A stretch of 64,000 nt of DNA from Turritopsis dohrnii (GCA_027922465.2 BQMF02000034.1:1364001-1428000), one strand, 5' to 3'; counted from the first letter of the stretch, positions 46,201 to 58,723 are shown. Numbers and translations are program-made. Notes: generated from the sequence alone by a model not told the origin.

Positions 46201-49200
46201 GTACTGATTTCGAGTTGGACAATGATATTGCCAGGTTTTACTAAAATTGGGCAATTTAGGTCAAATTTGTCCAAATTTAGAAAGTTCTTCAAATTTCAAA
46301 AAATTTTGCGCCGATCACATTTGAAAGGTGCTGATTACGAATTTGTCAGTCATTTTGTCAGATTTGACCAGAAATGGGTAATTCGGGCCAAATTTGAATC
46401 AAGCTTAGAAATTTCCGCAATATTCATAAAAATTTCTACAACTCACAATTGGAAGTTGCCGATTTTGAATTTGCCAATCGTTTTATTAGATTTGAACATA
46501 ATTTGGCAATTCGGCAACGTTGTATTTTGAGATTAAATAATGCATCGTTGTGTTACGTCCTGAAGTCTTCAAGCCAAGCGGCTTCTTGTTCTTTTATTCG
46601 ATTCCTCTAATAATTTAAGTGCAGAATGGTTAAGATATCTGCATTTCAATGCATTCCTTAAATCATTAAGCTTGAGCCATTGTTATTTTACTTGGATGGA
46701 ATTGAAGACTGTTTGTCCAATAAACTGAATCTTCCGTAAGCAAATAGTGCACAGTGGCTGTGTTGATAATCCCAGCTTTGAACGATATGTTCAATGAAAG
46801 AAAGTTAATTGTTGTCAAATCTGATATGATAACTGGCAATGCATGAAAATACAAGATGACGTATAAGAGAGAGAATAGACCTCGATATTATTGCTGAAAA
46901 AGTGTTATCAAAGAGACAAAAATGCTGATTTTGGATGTTTTATTTTTCAGTTATGGGTGAATATATACTTTTGTGTTGATACAAATTGCCTGCACATTAC
47001 AGAAAATATATTCTCATGTAAAAAATAACAAAAATGCTATTAACCGTCACTTCCTTTAATGAACAAATAAACACATGGTTTCAAACCCATTTTTGCTGTG
47101 CCTAAAAAAATGTGGTTATATTCTCTGAAATGTGGTTATATCTTCTTGTATGTCGTACTGTTTAGTATTATTTCATTGTATTTTACATATTATATACATT
47201 GTCTATTTTATTTAGTATAGTTATCTAATTAATTAATTTATTTTATATATTATATATAATTATTATATTTAATTTTTCCCTTTGAGAACTGCACATCATT
47301 ACCCTAAACCCTTGGTTCTTAGTCCTTCTGTTCTTGGTCATTTTTTCAGCTTTTTAGATTTTCAGGGTTTTTTTTGTTTTTTGCTTTTCCCCATGTTTTT
47401 ATATTTTCATTCTCTCTACTAGTTAATTATCAGAGAGGAATTTTAGTGCATTATATATATTAGCATACATTTCTCTTCTCTGAAAGTGCTTGACAGTCAG
47501 GAACAATTTTACTTTACTTTAAAACCAGTTCAGTTAGCTGATGAATCCGTGAAGGAAGAAACTTAAAGTTCAACGAAAAATAGTTTTCTTCTTTTCATCC
47601 TTTTATAAGTATGTTTATATTTATATATAAGACAAAAAAACACACAAGAAAATTTCACAATATTTCGCTTTTTTAAAAATCTTTGTCAAGTGTTATGTTT
47701 ATATTTATATATACATGCAGTAGGTCCACATCAGTATTGTACTGCACTTTTCAACGAACTTCTTTACCAAATAAATTATCAATCTCCATACCTATCTAAC
47801 ATGGTTTCAAATTCATTTTTGTTGAGTCTAACAAAATGCGACTTTCGCTAGTCTTGTAAGTCAATATCAGCTATCTTGAGTTTTAAAATTTTTTTGAATT
47901 GTGTTGCCAAAATTAATACATCTTTATTTGAAGGTCACATAACTTATATATATATTTATTATCTGCAGAGGTCAATTTAGTATATTTGTGGTTATACCAA
48001 GCTATTTCCCTCAAAATAAAACATGTTTTTTTTTCAAAGCAGGCGTTCTAAATATATTTAAGCTAACGTTTGGGTAATTTTTAAGATGCTGAGCATATTA
48101 CCCAGTTCACTTTTACACTCTTTTCTCCTGATCAAAATCCCAAATCAAAATCTTGTCGCTTTGAACACTATTCCGCGTATAACTAGGATAAAATACAATT
48201 CAAACAGAAGTTTGCGCGATTTATTTCACTTCTTTTCATTGGTTGAAAATACGCTTTCAAGCAATTTAATTGGCGAAAAAAAACAATCACATACATTCCT
48301 GAAATTCCTGACAACACACATAGAACATAGCAAAATCTATCGCTCTGCATCCAGCTACGCTTTAACGTATCCCTGATTGATTCGAATTAGATTGAACTCG
48401 AATTATGGGAGTTCAAATTATAAAAATTGGAACAAATTTTTTACCATTATTATTGATTCTTGGATAATTAAAGATTGCCAAATTTGTCGAACGTCCCATG
48501 GGAAAAGACTGACTTCTTTTGAAGTTTCGATTGTATATATCTGTCATGTTATCTTTGGAGACATGAATTTCTGGTAAAGTGATGTCACCATCTTCCAAAG
48601 ACATTTCAGTAGCTTGTTTCGAATCATCTGAAAAGAAACAGATAAAGAAAACATTTTTGTTTGCAGAAAATTAAATTTTTGAGACATCCTTTTAGGTAGG
48701 AAATCGTAATGTTTAATTTGATATTCTAAAATACATATTCTTCAATAAGTGCCCGGACATTTCGCAATTTCTTATGAAGTCATGATCACCATAAATTAAT
48801 TAATCCATCAATTGCATGTATTTTGATCATAATTTTTAATAATATCAAGAATTCCAACTCATCTCTTTCTCTTACCACTGGACGCTTATTAGAAATAATT
48901 TAAGTTTTCAGAATCCCCAAGGGCTCTTATAGGAGAGTGGGCATTTGAAAGAGAGAAGCAGCCTTTTAGTATATAAAAACAGTAAATAGGCACGTATTAG
49001 GGAAGCCGTTTAAAAGAGTCTGAGTACATATTTGAAGCTAGGAGACATCTTCGTTTGGTTAGAATGTTAATGCAGCCACGTTTTGATTCTTTACATTTTA
49101 TCTAAACATTTACCGATTTATAGTTCGTGAATCAAATTTAGCATAGATTTAAGTGATGAAGAAGTCCGCATGGACAGTTAAACCTAAATGGAACATTTAT

Positions 49201-52200
49201 AACTTCAATAGTGACAAACATGGCCGTAACTTAATGTGAGGGGTTATTGACAGTAAACATGTATTAATGGATCACTTACCAGTGGACGTATCTTTATTTG
49301 ACAGGTCGATAACTGATTCACTAGATACATTGCTGTTAGTTTCTAAAAACGCCTTTTCATCCTGATATTCGCTAATCTCGTGAAAAGAAGTCTGCTGTAC
49401 TTGCTTTTCATCAGTATCTACTGAGAGTTCTTCATTTTCTTTGGAGTTTAGCGTTTCAATTTGATGTTGTAAGCTGTGACATTTCTCTTTTTCGTTTGAT
49501 ATATCAATTTGAAGCTCTTTTATGATAGCATCTTTTACCTTTGTTTGCTTAGATAGTTCTCCATTCAGCTGTCTCAATTCTTCATGTGTAGATGTCTGTA
49601 ACGACAGTTGTTCAATTGTCGAATCAAAGGACTTTTCGAGTTCTGATAGCTTGCAATCTTTTTCTTCTCCTTCCTGCTTGACTGAATCCAGCTCTTTGCG
49701 GAGATCTTTTATTTCTGTTTCTGACAAATCGAGCATTTGCTGTAGCTTCTGACAATGCGTTTCCCTTTTTTCAAAGACGTGGTTCTGTTCTGTAAGGATA
49801 TTGCTTACTTCCTTCAACTCTGTCGATTTTAAATCTCTGTCTTCTTCACAGATTTGTAACCTTTTTTTCAAGTTCTTTGCATCTCCTTGTAACACAGCAA
49901 TTGTCTCTTTGCTAACCTCAAGTTCTGCATTTTCTTCTTCAAGTAATGATTTCAGATGTTCACATTCCATTTGAAGTTTATCCATACTGGCATCTTTCGT
50001 TGAATGTAAAGCCTCACTGCTCGCTATTTTTTGTTCAAATAGGTTATTTTGTTTCTTTAAGTGTTCGTAATCATTAAACAGCTCTTGCTGACGCTTTCGA
50101 AGGATTGATATTTCTTTATATAATTCTGTATTTCTTTCCTTATAGTCAATGAGCTGTTGTTGACAAACATCTAAGGCTTTCTCTACGTGTTCTTTTGCTC
50201 GAAATCGTCGTACGTCACTCAAACGAACTGCTGGTTCACTTAAAACCTCACTTACAACAAGATCTGCCATCTTCTCTTTGTCGTCTTCGTTTTCACTGTC
50301 TGACATATCTGTCTCATTGCCTTCCTTTGTCATGTTGCTACCTGGAACATAATTTTTGAAGAAGTCTTCCATTTCTGATGTTAGTTCACCATCATGGATG
50401 CAAGATTCGAAATCTTCAAAGTCACTGACGTTTTCATGTTTATCCAAGACTGAGTTTGAAGCAGCGTTTGATTCCAGTAGAAATTTAACTTCAATCAACT
50501 CTTCTACTGTTTCGTTGTTATCGTCAGATGACACATCATGGCTTTCACTACTTTTTGATGTACTTTTCTTCTGTAACAACTGTCTTTCCATATGGTCAAT
50601 GGTTCGCTTATATTCAGCGTTTTGTTCCCCCAAAGTTGACAATCTTTGCTGAAGTTCTTGATTTTTCTGTTTCAACTCAGACAACTCAGACACCATTTTA
50701 TCATTTTCACTTTCGTCTGTTGCTGTGACTGTTACAATAACATTGGGTGCTTCATTCTGTTCTTGAACTAGCTCATTCAAATTTGGAATGAAGTCTTTCT
50801 TTAAAGCGTCGGTGAATTCATCGCCATGCAGTTTTCTCAACATGGCATAAATATCATGGCAATGCTTTTCCAAGTCTTTGTTTATTTTGTTTAATTCATC
50901 AAACTCCCGTTTGATTGATTGCTGAGATGTCTGTTGAGACACCAAATCCGCTTTGAGCATTTTATTCTCGTATAGCAGGCTTTTGTTTGTTTCCTCCAGT
51001 TCTACTCGCTCGTACTCATTTAAAATGTCGGTTTGAAAGAACAAGTTCATTCCAAGGTTGGCATCATCGGTTGCTACACTTTCTGAAAGATCACTTTGAT
51101 AATCTTTGCCCAAAGCATTTCTGTTCTCCTCAACTTGTTCCTTTAATTCGTTGTTTCTTTCCAACAAACGATTATTGATATCTTCTAAATTTGTGTTGTC
51201 TTTATCCAATGAATCCAGACGTTTTTCCAAGCTATACAATTTAGATTTCAATTCAGTGTTCCGTTTCGTCAAGTCTTCAATAACAAACTGCAGTTCTTCT
51301 ACTTCAATTTCTCGATCATCTTCATCATCATCATCATCACAGTCATTCTGACGTATACTGCTCCTTTTTGGTAACTGCTGTTCTAATGGATCTGTTTGAG
51401 TTGACTTGCATTCTAAAACGCAAGAGCTTTTTCTTATAGCTTTAACGTCGAATGAGATATTGCATTCATGACTAATCTTTCTTTGAAGTTCTTGCCTTCT
51501 TCCTTTCTTTCCGCTGCCTTTCATACTTTCTACCTTCAATATCTCATTTTCATTCTCCAAGGAACTGATCTTTTCTTTTAGCATATCAATTTGTTTCAAC
51601 GAAGCACCAACAGCTAAGCTCTCCTTACGAAGATTGAAGTTTCTTTGCAATAATTTCTCATTCGATTCTTTAATCTCTTCATTTTCGTGTGCAAGAAATA
51701 TCGCTTCTTCTTTGATAACCTCAACAGCATTGGAAACATCGGCACTTATATGATTCTCTTCTTCGATGACTGCAAAATGGGTTTTGAAATCTTGAATGGC
51801 CATGCTGTCTTTGCGTTTCCTTGACTTATCACTGGTTGATGCAGTGTTTTCTAAATTGATAATTCTGCCATGTAATTCGTCGTTAATTGATTTCAAAGCT
51901 TCCATTTCAATCGAAAGAAGTTCCAGTTCCTTCTTTATCTTGTTCTTATCCTTTGTAACTGATTCCAAATCCTGAAACAGTTCGCTGTTTTCTTTTTGCA
52001 ATTTCTTGAATTTCTTTGCCAAACCGTGTTCTTTAACTTCCTTTTCCAAATAGCTACTAGATCTTTCTCTGTTCTCATCAATAATGATTTCTTTCTTTGA
52101 GGAGCTTGTGTTTTCTACTTTCTTGTGTTCTTTGTGTTTACTTTCCAAACTTTTCATTTCATCTTGCAGGTACTTCTTCTCCGTCTGCAAAAACTTTATT

Positions 52201-55200
52201 CTGCCATTCAGACTTTCAGATTCCTTGAGAAGTCTTTGTTTATCAATTGATATTATCTCATAATCAGCTTTCAACAACTTTAGTTCCTGTTCAGGGTCAT
52301 TCTTAAATCTTTCTTCTACAGATTGACGATGATCTGATTCATTTATCTCTATACCATGCTCATGAAACCTTTCTTTGTAATAATCAATTTCACGTTCCAA
52401 ATATTCGACATCTTTTTTCAAATCGCCAATCACCCTGTTGCTGTTTTTGAATTTCTTAGATAGATCTTCTAGTTCTTGGTTCAAACATTCAATTGTTTCG
52501 CTCTTATCAAACGAATCATTGCGATCTTGATCAATCAATGCTTCTATGCATTTTAGTTGGATTTCAACTTCTCTGTATTTTCGTTCCAGGAAGCTGCAAT
52601 TCGCTTCAGAAAGCCTATACGCTTGCTCCAGCTCCAACAACTTTTCGTTTTTATCTTCTGTCTGATCAATGTTTTCGCCAGTGCCTTCCATGTCAATATC
52701 TTCTAACTGATTTTCTTTGTTGAATTCTTTTTTACTGTTCTTCAAGTGATCTAATTCTTTCCTCAAACGCTTGTTCTTTGATTTGAGATCATCAGCTTCA
52801 CGCCTGGTAATTCGTAGTAACCGCTCAAATTCGTCTTTACGTTTTGTTTCAACTTTCATTTCTTGCATTTCAGTGGACGTTTTATCAAACATTGTTAGAA
52901 TATTGTGCAGTGATACATCCAAGGCGTTACCAGAGAAACTATCATAGGATAAATCTATTTTGTTGTCACTGTCAAATGAAGATGGGAGGTTCATGGAAAA
53001 GTTGTCATTGATGATATGTTTTGCTTTGTCGAATGATAAAGGTTTTGATGAGTGTTGAGATACAGCTGGTGCGTTAGTAATTGCCACTATAAGAAACACA
53101 GCAATTTTCAAGTCAATATAATTTGTAAACACATTACAAGAACTCATTTGAAACATCAAATGAAAATATTAAGCTGGAAGATCAGAGAAACATTAAAAAT
53201 CAAGTAACTGAAAAAAGTAGCATTTTACCAGTATCATCTACTGCCTGGAAATGAACAATGTACAGGACACCATCAGCTAGGGCATTGATTCCAAGATCAC
53301 GAAATACTGAACAAAGAACATTGTAGTTGTTAACATCAGTTTGAACATCATTATCGGTTTGTTTGCCATCGCCTGACTGATCTATCGATTCAATTTTCTG
53401 CTTCAAGTAATCAATATTTTCGTTTAATTGACGTTGTTTGGCTTTCATTTGGTCACACTTATGGTAACTGCTCTGCAACATTTCTGTCAGCTCTTCAACT
53501 AAATTCTCTTCTTCTTTCGATTGATCAAATTGGTATACCTCCTCCAGTTTTTTTGTTCGATTTTGTAATGCACTCAACTCTTTTTCAGATATTGATACAC
53601 CTAAATAATTAGATATAATAATAGATCTTAAAAAAGCATGTTGTTTACTTAGTGGAACTTGCTTGATAGATAGCGCCCCTACAGTCAGTTCATCAAACTC
53701 CGACGCCAACTAAGACGAAAAGGTATCGATCCTTCAGAAGATGACGAATTAAAAACAATGTGAATTTCAAATTCTTTAATACTAGATGCAATGTAACGAC
53801 ATTGGGCTATTAGGTAACTCATCACGCATCTGCTGCAAACTTTTCATTTGCTATGCAAGATTTTGAAATCTGGTAATGGATACTATCAATTGCTAAAACA
53901 TTTCCAAGTAGTAAAATAAGAAATGGAATTCCTTTTTAAAGAAAAACGCAAGGATTGGTTAAAATCTTTACCCTTATTGTTGTCAAAATTCCTAAAGTCA
54001 CTATTCATATTCAACACAGCTATTATCCTTAGAGACATTCAAGTCCTCTCTTTTTGGTTATGTTATCCAACTCAAAAGTGATGGCAGTCCTGATGCTACT
54101 TTTCTAAACAGATAAAAAGAAACAATTTTAAAAGAAATCCTACCGGCATACGTCAGCATTTGTTGTCCATCACCATGTTGTATAGATACTTTGTAACTAA
54201 CACCAATTTCGAAATTATCCAATCCACTCTTTCGACATACTGACAATAGGTTACTGTTAAGTACTTCCAGGCGCTTCACTTCAGTTTCTAGTGTCACAGT
54301 CCTATCTCTCTCATCAACTAATGCTTTTTCTAAAAGCGATTCTGTCTCCTTGTCGTTGTTCTCATCTGCTGCATCAAGCTTCAGAAGGTGCAGATTGTGC
54401 GTTTTAACATGAATTAAACGCGGTTGTTTCGTACCTTTTAGTTTCACGAAGTTCTCTTTAAGGCCTGAGTTTTCATTATCCAAGTCCTTTACATGGTTTC
54501 TTAACATGTTGATTTCGTTTAAGTTCATCTCCCCAGAATCTTGTAATTTTTTAAGTCGTTCTTCAAGTTCGTCAATTTCGTCATGTAAATTGTTGGTTTC
54601 ATTGAGTAACTCTTCATTTTCTTTAAACACTCCTTCCACTTTCATGTTGATATTTCGAAGATGTTCATTTTGTTTCTGCAGCTTGTTGCACTTTTCCTGT
54701 AAGTCCTTTTTTTCTTCATATTCTATATCTTCTAAATCAGATTTCCTTTCAATCTCCTTATCATCATCACTGATGCTACTTTCGTTTCTCTCTTTTTTCA
54801 GCTGTTGGTGCAGTTCTCTATTCTCAAGCGATAATTGCGTGTTGATTTCAATCAGATCTTCTAAATCTGCAGTCAGTGCTTGGTTTACTGTCACCATATC
54901 GTCCATTTGGAAACTTATTCTGCGTTTTTCGTTTTTAAGTTTCTCTACACGCTCAGACAGTTGCATGTTTTTTCGATTACTCACTACGGCAGAGTCAATT
55001 TCAGGGTTGAATTCTGGTCTGATGATATTGTATTTCTCCAAAATCTTCGTTTCTGTTGATTGAAACAAGTTATAGCATTCATCTAACTCCTCTAAAGCTT
55101 CGTTAAAACTGATGTTTTGCTCCAAGAAATCTTGATGTTTGTGTAAATTAGTTTCCAGCTCTTGATCAATGCTCTTAAGAAGTTCTAATAAAGCATTTTG

Positions 55201-56662
55201 TCTTTCTTGTAAATCCCGCTCGAGTACACTGCAATCGTGGTCGCTGTTTTGCTTAAATTTCTCCATTTCTGTAATTGTTTCATCAACAATATCGATTTGG
55301 TTTTGAAGAAAGTCACTCCTTTTGTTTGCATCTTGTAATTGCTGAATCAAAGATGATATACGATCTGAAGCATGATCAACTGTTTCTCGAAACGATTTGT
55401 TCTCCTGCTGGCATTTACGAATATTATTCTCAATATCATCAAGTTCGGCTTGTGAAATACATTTGAAGTCATTAAACTTCTTGTATCGCTTCTTTATTTC
55501 ATGTTGGTTCTTTTCCCAACCCAACAATAATTTCTCTTCCATTGCCATATCTTTATCAAAGTTTATCAAACTTCGAAAATCCGATATACATCCTTGGTGT
55601 GAGCTCTGTTTCGACGATTTGGTGCGATGATATGCTTGAAAGATATCTTCAAGACGAACCATCAAATCGGTCTGTTGATCAGTTTCGAGTTTGTTGTTTC
55701 TTAATAAATTCTCAATATAAGAAAGAACATAGTTTTCCAAATTTGATGATGTATCACTCTTCTTTCGGTCACTATTATCACACTCATAACCTAGAAAGTC
55801 AACAATTTAGATCAAAATCCTTGAGGAAAGATGGTTTCCTAAAATATCAAATATATAAATAAACAATTCATTTGATGTTGAGCAAATCCCAAATTATAAG
55901 GACATTAAGGGTCAAACATTCAGAAATTCTGTGCCATTCGATACAGTTATATTGTCATCAAATATTATCTCAAATGCAATTCTCTCTGGTAAATATCGTA
56001 TCGCTGCAAAAGCAGACTTTTTAAGATTTTATTTCTCGTAAACCTGCAAAACTCTAACAAAAAAGTAAAAACAACTGGAACCATTTGTGGTATATTGCTC
56101 TTTTCAGTTGAGCTTTGTATAAATAGTGACTTGAAGCAACTAGCATTTCAGAAAGTAAGATATCATATTTTCCCAACTTTTTTGAAAATAGGTAAGAAAA
56201 AAGATTATTATGATTTGAAACATACTGCCCATGCGCGGATCTAGAGCATAGTCGAAATTTATGAAAGAACGTTCAGCTATTTAGAAGTAAAACTTGCTAG
56301 AAAAGAATGAACCATTAAGATTGGAAAGGCGTTTATAACATTAGGCTTTCTTGATTAATTTACTATTCCCTGGATCCACTTCTCCCAAGTATTTACACAA
56401 GTCAATATTGCTTCAGAGAAGCCGTACCAATAAAAGCCATTTAACTTGATTTAACTTTACCTTCATTCCATAAATACGGCACAAGTTGTGATAAGACTTT
56501 TCGAAGGGCGTTGATTTCTTCATGAACATCTTCATCGTGAACTGACAGCTCTTGATGCATGTGAACAGTGTCTAGATACTTCTGCAATTTATTTGCTTTG
56601 TTACTTTTACTGACATCTTCCAGAGTAGCCTTGAGTAACTGAATTCCATTAATTGAAGACAT
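42174..56662 (-). CDS. Giant coiled-coil protein, seven detected exons, all phase 1
   Basis: The exons (minus strand, 5' to 3') are 56662-56461, 55790-54144, 53600-53229, 53086-49280, 48627-48445, 44418-43414 and 43291-42174, totalling 2,777 residues. Every junction is GT-AG and every intron is phase 1, so each internal exon is a multiple of three and could be skipped in frame. Almost the whole protein is heptad-patterned Glu/Lys/Leu-rich coiled coil with short breaks. No kinase, motor, pleckstrin or zinc-finger domain is visible. Xaa-Gln-Thr-Asp motifs recur, the best being KSTQTD (51393-51409), a canonical dynein light chain LC8 site. By architecture it could be a centrosomal, ciliary, Golgi or cytoskeletal scaffold; I cannot name it. 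The start at 56662 is the first Met after an upstream stop. An acceptor-like TATCTTTAG shortly upstream would keep phase 1, so an earlier exon is possible. Confidence 0.78.
43414..44418 (-). CDS. Coiled-coil gene exon 6
   Basis: 335 codons, acceptor ATGATTTAG, donor GAAG|GTAAAA. Coiled coil with an SSQTDV motif. It is separated from exon 5 by the 4.0-kb intron that holds the satellite array. Confidence 0.8.
45690..46525. repeat. Satellite array, 128-bp unit, about six copies, with dimeric higher-order pattern
   Basis: GGTGCTGATTTCAAATTTGA-type blocks start at 45816, 45944, 46072, 46200, 46327 and 46455. Units 1 and 3 share GGTGCTGATTTCAAA plus ATTTTGTCAGG; units 2 and 4 share GGTACTGATTTCGA plus ATATTGCCAGG. 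Units 5 and 6 are more diverged. The array lies within the fifth intron of the coiled-coil gene and has no coding. Confidence 0.9.
46530..48444 (-). other. Remainder of coiled-coil intron 5
   Basis: AT-rich with TATATA runs near 47200-47260 and 47940. I looked for further phase-1 exons on the minus strand and found none supportable. Confidence 0.45.
48445..48627 (-). CDS. Coiled-coil gene exon 5 (small, non-coiled)
   Basis: 61 codons, acceptor TTTTCAG, donor AATG|GTAAAA. Encodes a Ser/Asn/Arg-rich linker containing RNFKRSQSFPMGRSTNLAIF, not heptad-patterned. RSQSFP looks like a possible 14-3-3 or basophilic-kinase site, which is inference. Confidence 0.7.
48628..49279 (-). other. Coiled-coil intron 4
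   Basis: 652 bp, GTAAGT to TTTTCAG, with a small piece of the GGGCGCTTATT-type repeat near 48885-48950. Confidence 0.6.
49280..53086 (-). CDS. Coiled-coil gene exon 4 (largest)
   Basis: 1,269 codons between acceptor TTCTTATAG and donor ACTG|GTAAGT. It opens with a ~60-residue Ser/Asn/Asp-rich stretch, then long Glu/Lys/Leu heptads. An acidic Asp run (at about 51320-51345) and two QTD motifs (KSTQTD, FFQTDI) interrupt the coil. The open frame continues three codons into the intron before a stop. Confidence 0.85.
53229..53600 (-). CDS. Coiled-coil gene exon 3
   Basis: 124 codons, acceptor TTATTTAG, donor ACTG|GTAAAA. A short coiled coil, a DVQTDV motif, then SVFRDLGINALADGVLYIV, the second copy of the non-coiled module seen at the end of exon 2. 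Confidence 0.78.
54144..55790 (-). CDS. Coiled-coil gene exon 2
   Basis: 549 codons between acceptor CTTTCTAG and donor GCCG|GTAGGA. Mostly coiled coil. The last ~35 codons are not heptad-like: SVCRKSGLDNFEIGVSYKV, resembling the end of the next exon. QTD motif near the start (DQQTDLM). Confidence 0.8.
55791..56460 (-). other. Coiled-coil intron 1
   Basis: 670 bp between GTAAAG and CTTTCTAG; no repeats recognised. Confidence 0.6.
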
Positions 56663-57347
56663 ATCTTTTGGATTCTCCAGACTTTCAATCGTTCTAATGG
56701 TTACTAAAGATATTTTTCAGAACTGCTCTTAAATTCATGCAGAACACACAAGAAACTATCATGATAAAAGGTTGACCTATTCAAATTCAGTATTCATATC
56801 ATATTATCCAAATAAGGAATACACAGGATAGTATTTTGATCCTAAATATTTTTTTCAAATGAAAAACTGAACTGACTTAATTTTACTTTTCGTAGAGCAT
56901 TAAAACTGTTTGATAAAAACTCTTTACCAAATAAAAAGTGTAAAAGGTAGCTTAAACTATTGTCCGAAACAAGAATATAATGTATTTTCTGAAATAAGAG
57001 CCCGGGTCCTTACTGCAAATTTATAGCATTTTGAAGGTTCCTTAAGAGGTTTTAGAATAACAAGTAGTTGCGTTATTGGAGTTCTTATCACAACGAGAAA
57101 CTGAAAATGGTCGTTTGGAAAATAAAATGAAACCCTACTCCCTCTCATCTTCACTAAGGTCTTCAACTTTTTTAAGATGCCTTATACTGAGTGCTATTTC
57201 ACCGCCCTGCGCTTTAGTTGAAAATGCTCATCATTTTCCAGGAAGGTGCTTATTCAATGAAAGTGCTAATTATAGGGAATACTGTACCTTGAAATTTTTC
57301 ACTTGGATACATCAACTTTTCTTAATATTAAGAATGTTATGATTATA
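56663..57347. other. Region upstream of the coiled-coil gene
   Basis: Expected promoter of the minus-strand gene. Around 57190-57285 there are degenerate GCGCTT/GTGCTTATTC pieces of the GGGCGCTTATT repeat family. No TATA box stands out. Confidence 0.35.
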
Positions 57348-57448
57348 CAGTAGAATCCTGATAGCTCGAACCCCCGATAACTCGAACATTCGATAAGTCG
57401 TACTATTTTCTCGGTCCCGTAGGGGTTCGAGTTATCGGGATTCCACTG
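57348..57448. mobile_element. Pogo/Tigger-like MITE (101 bp) with TA duplication
   Basis: CAGTAGAATCCTGATAGCTCG at the left and the inverse of CAGTGGAATCCCGATAACTC at the right, flanked by TA at 57346-57347 and 57449-57450. A diverged relative is at about 63330-63405. Confidence 0.85.
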
Positions 57449-57567
57449 TATAATAATCTTTGGAATTTTTAAATCATCGATCACATTTTTTTTCTTCTAT
57501 GTTTTTCTTGTTTTCGATTCATTTTTTTATAATTTTTAGTACCGTGCCAGCAAACGAAGACCTATCA

Positions 57568-57689
57568 CCCAGTGGTCAAAATCGTGAAAAAGTCGCTGTG
57601 ATGGAGAGAATATTTATTGAAGTTTTGTGTAGATTTCTATAGAAATGTATTCCTTCGCAGAGATTTTTTAAATAATTGTGCCGGCTGGG
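57568..57689. mobile_element. CCCAG-family MITE, copy 3
   Basis: From CCCAGTGGTCAAAATCGTG to GTGCCGGCTGGG, flanked by CA on both sides. Confidence 0.82.
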
Positions 57690-58277
57690 CACTCACTACA
57701 GTATGATGAAAGAATTTCATTCATCACTGGTTTACATTAATGTAAATCATAGGTAAGTTGAAGGTCAGTAAAAAATCACGAGGAGGCCAACATTATTTCT
57801 TTTCAGGAAAAGTCGAGTAAGCTCTCCTCCACAATGCCTCTCTAAAAGCCTCGAGAAAACATCTATCATAGACTCAGTTGAAATGTCGGTTCCGTACTTA
57901 TGTCGGAAAAAGTAGTATTGCAAAAACTATTTGTTTTGTTTTGACGAAAGGACAAATGATTGATTCGATCGTAATCACAAGTCTAATGTATGCTGTTTAC
58001 ACTAAAAGTAAACAAGGGCTTTAGGTTTACAATATTAATCGTTTTCAATATGTAGTGTTCTGTGCAAACATTTCTTAAAGATATTTGATAAAAATATTTA
58101 TGTACTTACTCAACACCAAGGCAGATTCATAATGGATACTACATAGTATTTATTAGTTTAACAAAGTTCAAATTCTTTTTACATAGACGTGAACGCCATG
58201 TTAGGGAAAACTATTAAAACAATTACAGAAAATTAACATTTGTCCCACTGTCTCCCGTAAAGAAAGTTACAGGGGTT
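57690..58277. other. Non-coding spacer
   Basis: AT-rich, no supported features. Confidence 0.4.
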
Positions 58278-58372
58278 CAGTCAACCTCAAACCCAGGGTC
58301 TCTTGCCTTTCCGATATAGAGTATAGAATATATCCGTATATCGAAAAGACAAGAGACACTGGGTTCGAGGTT
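58278..58372. repeat. Long hairpin/foldback repeat
   Basis: AACCTCAAACCCAGGGTCTC pairs with GAGACACTGGGTTCGAGGTT and the inner sequences continue to pair toward a loop near 58325. A 35-bp-arm foldback with few mismatches. Confidence 0.8.
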
Positions 58373-58606
58373 CGGAGTTCAGTTTCAGCTCTAACAACTT
58401 TGTTAAGGCGGCGGTGTTACTAAGAAAGAGTTCCATTTTGCTTTGTCCAAGATTTTATTTTTGAGCATTAAATAGTATTTAGAAGGGATTTACAAGAAAA
58501 TCTTTTATGTAAAAAGATTGAAACCTGAAATTTCTTAAGAATGAATATTAAAGAAAAAATGATTCGGTGGTCATTTCAAGTTTGTTTAATACAAACATAT
58601 CATGCA

Positions 58607-58723
58607 CCCAGTGGGCAAATTTGTTGGCAATCACAGCGGCAGGGCGCATTTCTATAGAAATATGCACACTTCAATAAAAATGCTTTTCATCTCAGTAGTT
58701 TTTTAAGGAGTTTGGCCACTGGG
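58607..58723. mobile_element. CCCAG-family MITE, copy 4
   Basis: From CCCAGTGGGCAAATTTG to TTTGGCCACTGGG, flanked by CA on both sides; contains ATTTCTATAGAAAT. Confidence 0.8.

Noticed and set aside
54506..55063. Serine-rich plus-strand ORF opposite exon 2 of the coiled-coil gene
   Set aside because: Antisense of Glu/Lys/Leu-rich coiled coil routinely gives Ser/Phe/Leu-rich open frames.
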